Shown piece by piece: positions 60,236-64,000 of a DNA stretch of 64,000 bases. The DNA comes from Acanthosepion esculentum (Eukaryota > Mollusca > Cephalopoda > Sepiida > Sepiidae): NCBI GenBank assembly GCA_964036315.1, contig OZ038492.1:34948618-35012617 (forward strand), read 5' to 3'. Position 1 is the stretch's first letter. Each line of letters starts with the position of its first letter. Below the pieces are notes generated by a model, which was not told where the DNA came from, did no database searches, and was given only the letters and a program-made list of their open reading frames with translations. Position numbers and translations under genes: made by a program.

Positions 60236-60714
60236 TTAATTGCTGCAAAAAAACAAAAATCCTTTTACTTTTTTTTTGTTTTTACGCCTCAACTTGCTAT
60301 TGCGTTATAAACGTCATCAACACGGTTTGTTTTCTTTGATTTGAATTCTTAAGAGTTTCAAGCTTCTTTGTACTGTTTTAACTTAAATTATGGATTGACC
60401 AAGACTTGCAACTACTAGTCGAAATATTTCCATAAAAATAAATCATTCGTTGGAACTACAAGTTTTTTTTCTTTTAATTATACATCATTGTCACTTCAAG
60501 CATCTTCTTCATCTCTGAGCAAATTGACCACTGCCATGTAGAAGCTTAAGAATTTCATAGCAGTCGAGTGATATTTCCATTGTTTCTTACGACATCTGTT
60601 TCCTTGCTTCGTTTAGTTTCTGAAAGGCGCCTTTCTCTATTTCTACTGTACCTCAACATTTTGCTTCACACTTTCTGTCGTCTTTTACTATATTACCAAC
60701 ATGGATAAATTTCT
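60236..60714. other. No gene recognised
   Basis: A+T-rich; no family identified on either strand. Confidence 0.5.
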
Positions 60715-60940
60715 GACTTACGGCCATATCAGATTGTAACACAAGATTCTGTACGATCACTGAAGTTAAGCAAAGACGAGTCTGGTCTGTATCTAGATAG
60801 GTGACCGCCTAGGAATATAAATAGAGAACTGAGTCCCAATTCCAGTCGGGTTCGTTATAATCACGCTCAAATAACGTTTTGGAAACGTATGAATCCGCCT
60901 TGTCTCTTCACCCCAGATGTGGGTTAATTAGTACGACTTT
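60715..60940 (+). mobile_element. 5S rRNA-headed SINE fused to the SINE-B body
   Basis: 60715-60818 aligns with animal 5S rRNA: TACGGCCATATCA near the 5' end, GATCACTGAAGTTAAGCA (box A), GTCTGGTCTGTA (intermediate element) and TAGGTGACCGCCTAGGAATA (box C), in the right order and spacing. From about 60828 the sequence becomes SINE-B: GAACTGAGTCCCAATTCCAG (the box-B region), TCGGGTTCGTTATAATCACG, TTTTGGAAACGTATGAATCC, GCCTTGTCTCTTCACCCCAG and GTGGGTTAATTAGTA. This is a SINE with a 5S head and a tRNA-SINE body, the kind of chimera known in other animals (for example AmnSINE1). It is not a functional 5S gene: the 3' end is missing and paired positions are mutated. Confidence 0.8.
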
Positions 60941-60944
60941 AGAG

Positions 60945-61170
60945 ACAATATTGTCTCCAAAAAACACAATTCTTACAATCTAGAAATACTTCTAGCTTTA
61001 AATAACTTGCAAAGGGTTGATAAGCCGTAGAAAACGAATCAATCAATCCAGAGAGTCGTGAGGAAGCTGAGTGGAATTTCCTTCTTAGTAACGGAATTCG
61101 AAGACCATGACCATTATTCGTTCTGGCATGTGTGGTATGGCGGGTTTTAGCTGCGTAGGTCACGAATCGT
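60945..61170 (-). mobile_element. LINE-J2 C-terminal scrap
   Basis: The minus-strand frame 61163-60939 reads TYAAKTRHTTHARTNNGHGL then RIPLLRRKFHS. This is the RTRH…H.LRIP…R..F.S block that also occurs in the copy at 62.4 kb. After that it diverges. It lies directly beside the 5S-headed SINE. Confidence 0.6.
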
Positions 61171-61439
61171 GGGACTAAAGACTGTTGCTAGTCAGCCGCA
61201 GGCAAAGCTACTTGTTGTCATTAGAAGTCGTTTGAACATCTTTTACCATGTACTTCAAAATTCCCTAAAGATTTCGTCGTGTTGTATCAAACCTCTTTGT
61301 GCAATCTATGCAAAAAGGAATTGGTCTTTCTGCACTCGTGTAGCTTGTTTGATAGCATTCTGAACAGAAAAAAAATCCTTTCTTGTTTTAGTGTCTTCAA
61401 GATGTCAGAGTATTTGTATACTTCTTTTAATCTTTTTAT

Positions 61440-62160
61440 TATTACTTTTTTTTAACCAATACAAGGCACAAGAGCCACTCAAGTTAAAGGGTTACTCAGT
61501 GGGATTGTTTTATGCGGGAACTTGTGAGAAAGCAGGAAATGCATATTATAAGGATATGTAGGACAGATAATGGTTGACTTGACATATGAAGAGATTAAGA
61601 TTTTAGTGATTAAGTAACAATTCTCCTGGACGTCTGTTCCACGTGTGTTCTGGGAAATAAGGTCTCATAGAACTTACTCCTTACCAAAGGAACACGAAAG
61701 GAATGGTGATGATTTGCCGCAGTGAATACTCGTACTAACTGTGAATGCCTGATCTAGTGGGAATAAGGAATGTAACTCATTAAAATATTTGACGTAGCAA
61801 AATGAGAAGTGAGAGTGTAACAACGTTTCGTCTGTTGGGTAAGGGTTAAGGTGTAGAAACTAATTAATGGCCCACAAGGGCGTGTAAGCGCTTTTGAACT
61901 CTGTCAAAGCTGGACAGCGAGGACTCGGTAGCACCTGTCCAGATACGGCAGTAATACTCCATTCTTAGTCTGATCAGTCTCTTGTAAAACTAGAGCATGG
62001 CGTCAGGAGATAGGCATTTTCTCGGGTGATATATGGAACCGATCGTTCTTCCAGTATCTTTAGCGATGGCATGAATATACGAGTTCAATTAGGAGGTCTG
62101 GAATGATCATTAAACCCAATAGTCGTTCGTCGCAAGAAGCCTCGTCGTGAAGATTATTAC
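61440..62160 (-). mobile_element. LINE-J2 relic, RT thumb to C-terminus
   Basis: Minus-strand blocks: a TKNGVLLPYLDRCY-like segment (family form R.EYC..IW.GA), LTEFKSAYTPL-like sequence, and near 61610-61560 NLNLFICQVNHYLSYIS just before a stop (family form YNLNLFKSRVNRYLS). Many frame changes. It is in the same orientation as, and tandem with, the next copy at 62.3-62.9 kb. Confidence 0.55.
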
Positions 62161-62249
62161 TCATCAAGATTGGATAAAATTTGGGTGTTTGCTCAGTGTT
62201 TTTTTTTTTGGTGGGGGGTGACATTACAGTGAGGTTCATCCGTTCATCT

Positions 62250-62860
62250 TGTACAAAGCCCAGAGACCACTCGAGGTGTGTGTGGGGGGTTATAGATTAA
62301 GAGGCACAGTTTATGCGGATAGGTGAGAAAGATAACGTTTAACCCTAGACTTGAACATGTTAAGATTGTAGTGATCGGAGAAACATACCCTTGGGCGGCG
62401 GTTCCACGGAGTAGTAGTTTACGGGAAGAACCTGTTCGAGTTGAGCTGACTTCTCCCCAGTGGAATACGGAGGGAATGAGGCTGGTTTGCAACAATGTGA
62501 TTGCAATGGCGGGTCCTAGCCGCGATTGTTAAAATTGGTGGAACCAAGTAATGTAGTTCGCCCGAGGACTTTTCATGAAAGTAGCGAGAGTGTAGTGAGA
62601 CGCTTGACATATCCTATCTGTGAGAGAGATGTTGCAGGTTGGGACGCAAGAACTCGGGTACGCTTTTGGACTCTATCGAGACTGGAAAGTGAGGACTAGG
62701 CATCTCCTTCCCAAATATAACAACAGGACTCTATTTTAGGCCTGATCTAGCTCTTGTAAAGGTATAGGATAGGACGAGGAGTCTGGTGCTTATTGGAACG
62801 GTACAGGAAACCGGCCATTTTTGCTACAATTCTTAGTTATTAATTCTGTTATGTGGCACA
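62250..62860 (-). mobile_element. LINE-J2 relic, second copy
   Basis: Minus-strand: YKS*IRPKIESCCYIWEGDA, SSLSSLDRVQKRTRVLASQP, then TRHCNHIVANQPHSLRIPLG, NSNRFFP and HYNLNMFKSRVKRYLSHLSA with a stop. This is the C-terminal part of a CR1/Jockey-type polymerase, related to but distinct from LINE-J1. It holds stops in two places and a missing middle (the LSHRR..AS...Y block is eroded). Confidence 0.65.
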
Positions 62861-63094
62861 AAAAAACCGTTTCATCAATAGAGTTCTCATTCATTAGCAC
62901 CTGCTTCTTTTGTCAGTGCTTTGAAGATTGATCATCTCATGCCTTCCAGTGAAGACGGGATCAACTATGGCACAAACAAATCATGAATCAATGGTTGGTT
63001 TGTAGATTAAAATAATTAAAAATATTTTACAATACTTTATCAAATAAAAAGTGAAGATGATGTAATTACTATCAAAAATTTATGATAACATTTG

Positions 63095-64000
63095 ACAATT
63101 CTTCTTCTATGTGCTATGTACCTTATGGAGGGTGGCGATCATGTCTCTCCACACTTTCCTGTCCTTTGTAGCTCATAGTAAAGGTTGTGATTTTGCTATC
63201 TCTCCGGAATCATCCTGCCAATCGTTTACCCAATTAACACGTTAGGTAGGTTATGCACTGCTTTCCGGTTTCCAATATGTTCCGCGAGTGTTAAATTTTC
63301 CAAACCCACTTTCCTCTTTATGCATCCTAGAAATTTCAACTGACTCTTTCTGATGTTAAGTGCAAGTGCTTTTTGGTTTCCATTTTCTCTAAACCTTTGT
63401 CGTTTCTCATATGTCCAGTTTATACCTTCTTCTGTAGAACCACATTTCTTTTGAAGTCTCTTTTTCATCCGCGAGGAGATTTTACGGCATTCACTGGCAT
63501 ATAGGTGAACTGATATTACATAGCAGTTCAGTTCTCTTTTCGTCGTTTCTAAAGGAATTTTCCTGTTTCTTAATACTTGTCTTAGCTTTTGGAAGACATC
63601 TTTCGCTATCCCAATACGCAATCGGTTTTCGGTGTCACACTTTCCTTACACTGTTAAAACACTTCTCAGATATTTAAATTATTATATTGGTTTGATTTTG
63701 CAATCTCCAATTTTTATTTTGCACGTTGGGCTGTTCCTTTTGCCGACAACTATACATTCTGTCTTGTAATCGATTTTATTCCTTTATTCTCGCTCTCCTT
63801 CCCTACTCTCTGAAGGAGTTCTTGTAGTGTCCTTTCTGTGTCTGCTAGGAACACTATCATTTGTTAAGCTTGTGGCCGTCAATAATGAAAACAAATAGGG
63901 CTTCTATTTCTCTCAGAAGCGCCTCACAGTTTATGTTGAATACATCCGACGAGAAGGTACATCGTTGTTTTACGCCCTTTTCTAATTTTGTGTATTTACT
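63095..64000 (-). mobile_element. LINE-N1 relic running off the window edge
   Basis: The minus-strand frame 63621-63226 reads MRIGIAKDVFQKLRQVLRNR, KIPLETTKRELNCYVISVHL, YASECRKISSRMKKRLQKK, a shortened stretch where WFYRRMLRI is expected, then LNIRKSQLKFLGCIKRKVGL and ENLTLAEHIGNRKA. Upstream (63650-64000) come the palm-distal and palm regions in other frames. 63095-63225 carries the KVWRDMIATLHK-like end. It is the best preserved LINE-N1 C-terminus here but lacks the RRMLRI segment and is frameshifted. The 5' part lies beyond position 64000. Confidence 0.75.

Noticed and set aside
60715..60818. A functional 5S rRNA gene
   Set aside because: The 3' end is replaced by SINE-B sequence, stem positions are mutated and there is no poly(T) terminator at the right place.

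Overview
The window looks like a piece of a large, A+T-rich, repeat-saturated animal genome. No bacterial or archaeal gene layout is present and I recognise no host protein-coding gene. The repeat content (several tRNA-headed SINE families, many decayed LINE and Penelope-like (PLE) fragments, Tc1/mariner-type elements, dozens of (TA)n and (TATC)n arrays) is what I would expect of a mollusc. A cephalopod such as an octopus is my best guess. That is an inference from repeat style; nothing here proves the species.

Layout. 0-9 kb: a SINE-A dimer with a clean target-site duplication, LINE-N1 scraps, (TA)n hairpins and a 0.57-kb inverted-repeat element. 10-12 kb: a compound repeat (X) carrying a 30-bp minisatellite and interrupted by a G+C-rich repeat (Y), then a LINE-N1 relic. 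12-19 kb: (TA)n loci, a tRNA-Ser-like SINE (C), long polypurine tracts and a 370-bp (GAA)n array. 19-25 kb: quiet A+T-rich DNA, then SINE, X, E and LINE-J1 copies. 26-35 kb: (TATC)n arrays, PLE fragments and a PLE/LINE chimera; a PLE relic with a near-perfect 68-bp-arm palindrome; a 0.7-kb higher-order (TATC)n array. 35-45 kb: a Tc1/mariner-like element with inverted ends and TA flanks, a third PLE relic with one internal stop, a 1.05-kb giant inverted repeat with an internal minisatellite, and nested SINE/LINE insertions. 45-52 kb: a ~0.5-kb tandem duplication, an inverted pair of repeat E around a tRNA-like SINE (D), the best LINE-J1 3' end, a ~243-bp tandem repeat and an internally deleted mariner derivative. 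52-64 kb: SINE-C tail fold-backs, the least decayed PLE relic, two short TA-flanked inverted-repeat elements (one holding a possible hammerhead ribozyme), a 5S-rRNA-headed SINE and minus-strand LINE C-termini.

The components are related by insertion and recombination rather than by pathway. Autonomous families (LINEs, PLEs, mariner) are present only as broken copies. Non-autonomous families (SINEs A-D, MITE-like elements, X, E, F) are more numerous. Microsatellites sit repeatedly at the same element edges. The most interesting items are the 5S/tRNA chimeric SINE at 60.7 kb, the hammerhead-like motifs, the compound X elements with their giant inverted form at 42-43 kb, and the recurring fold-back palindromes. 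Family names used here (SINE-A to D, LINE-N1/J1/J2/K/L, repeats E, F, G, K, X, Y) are working labels for this window only.
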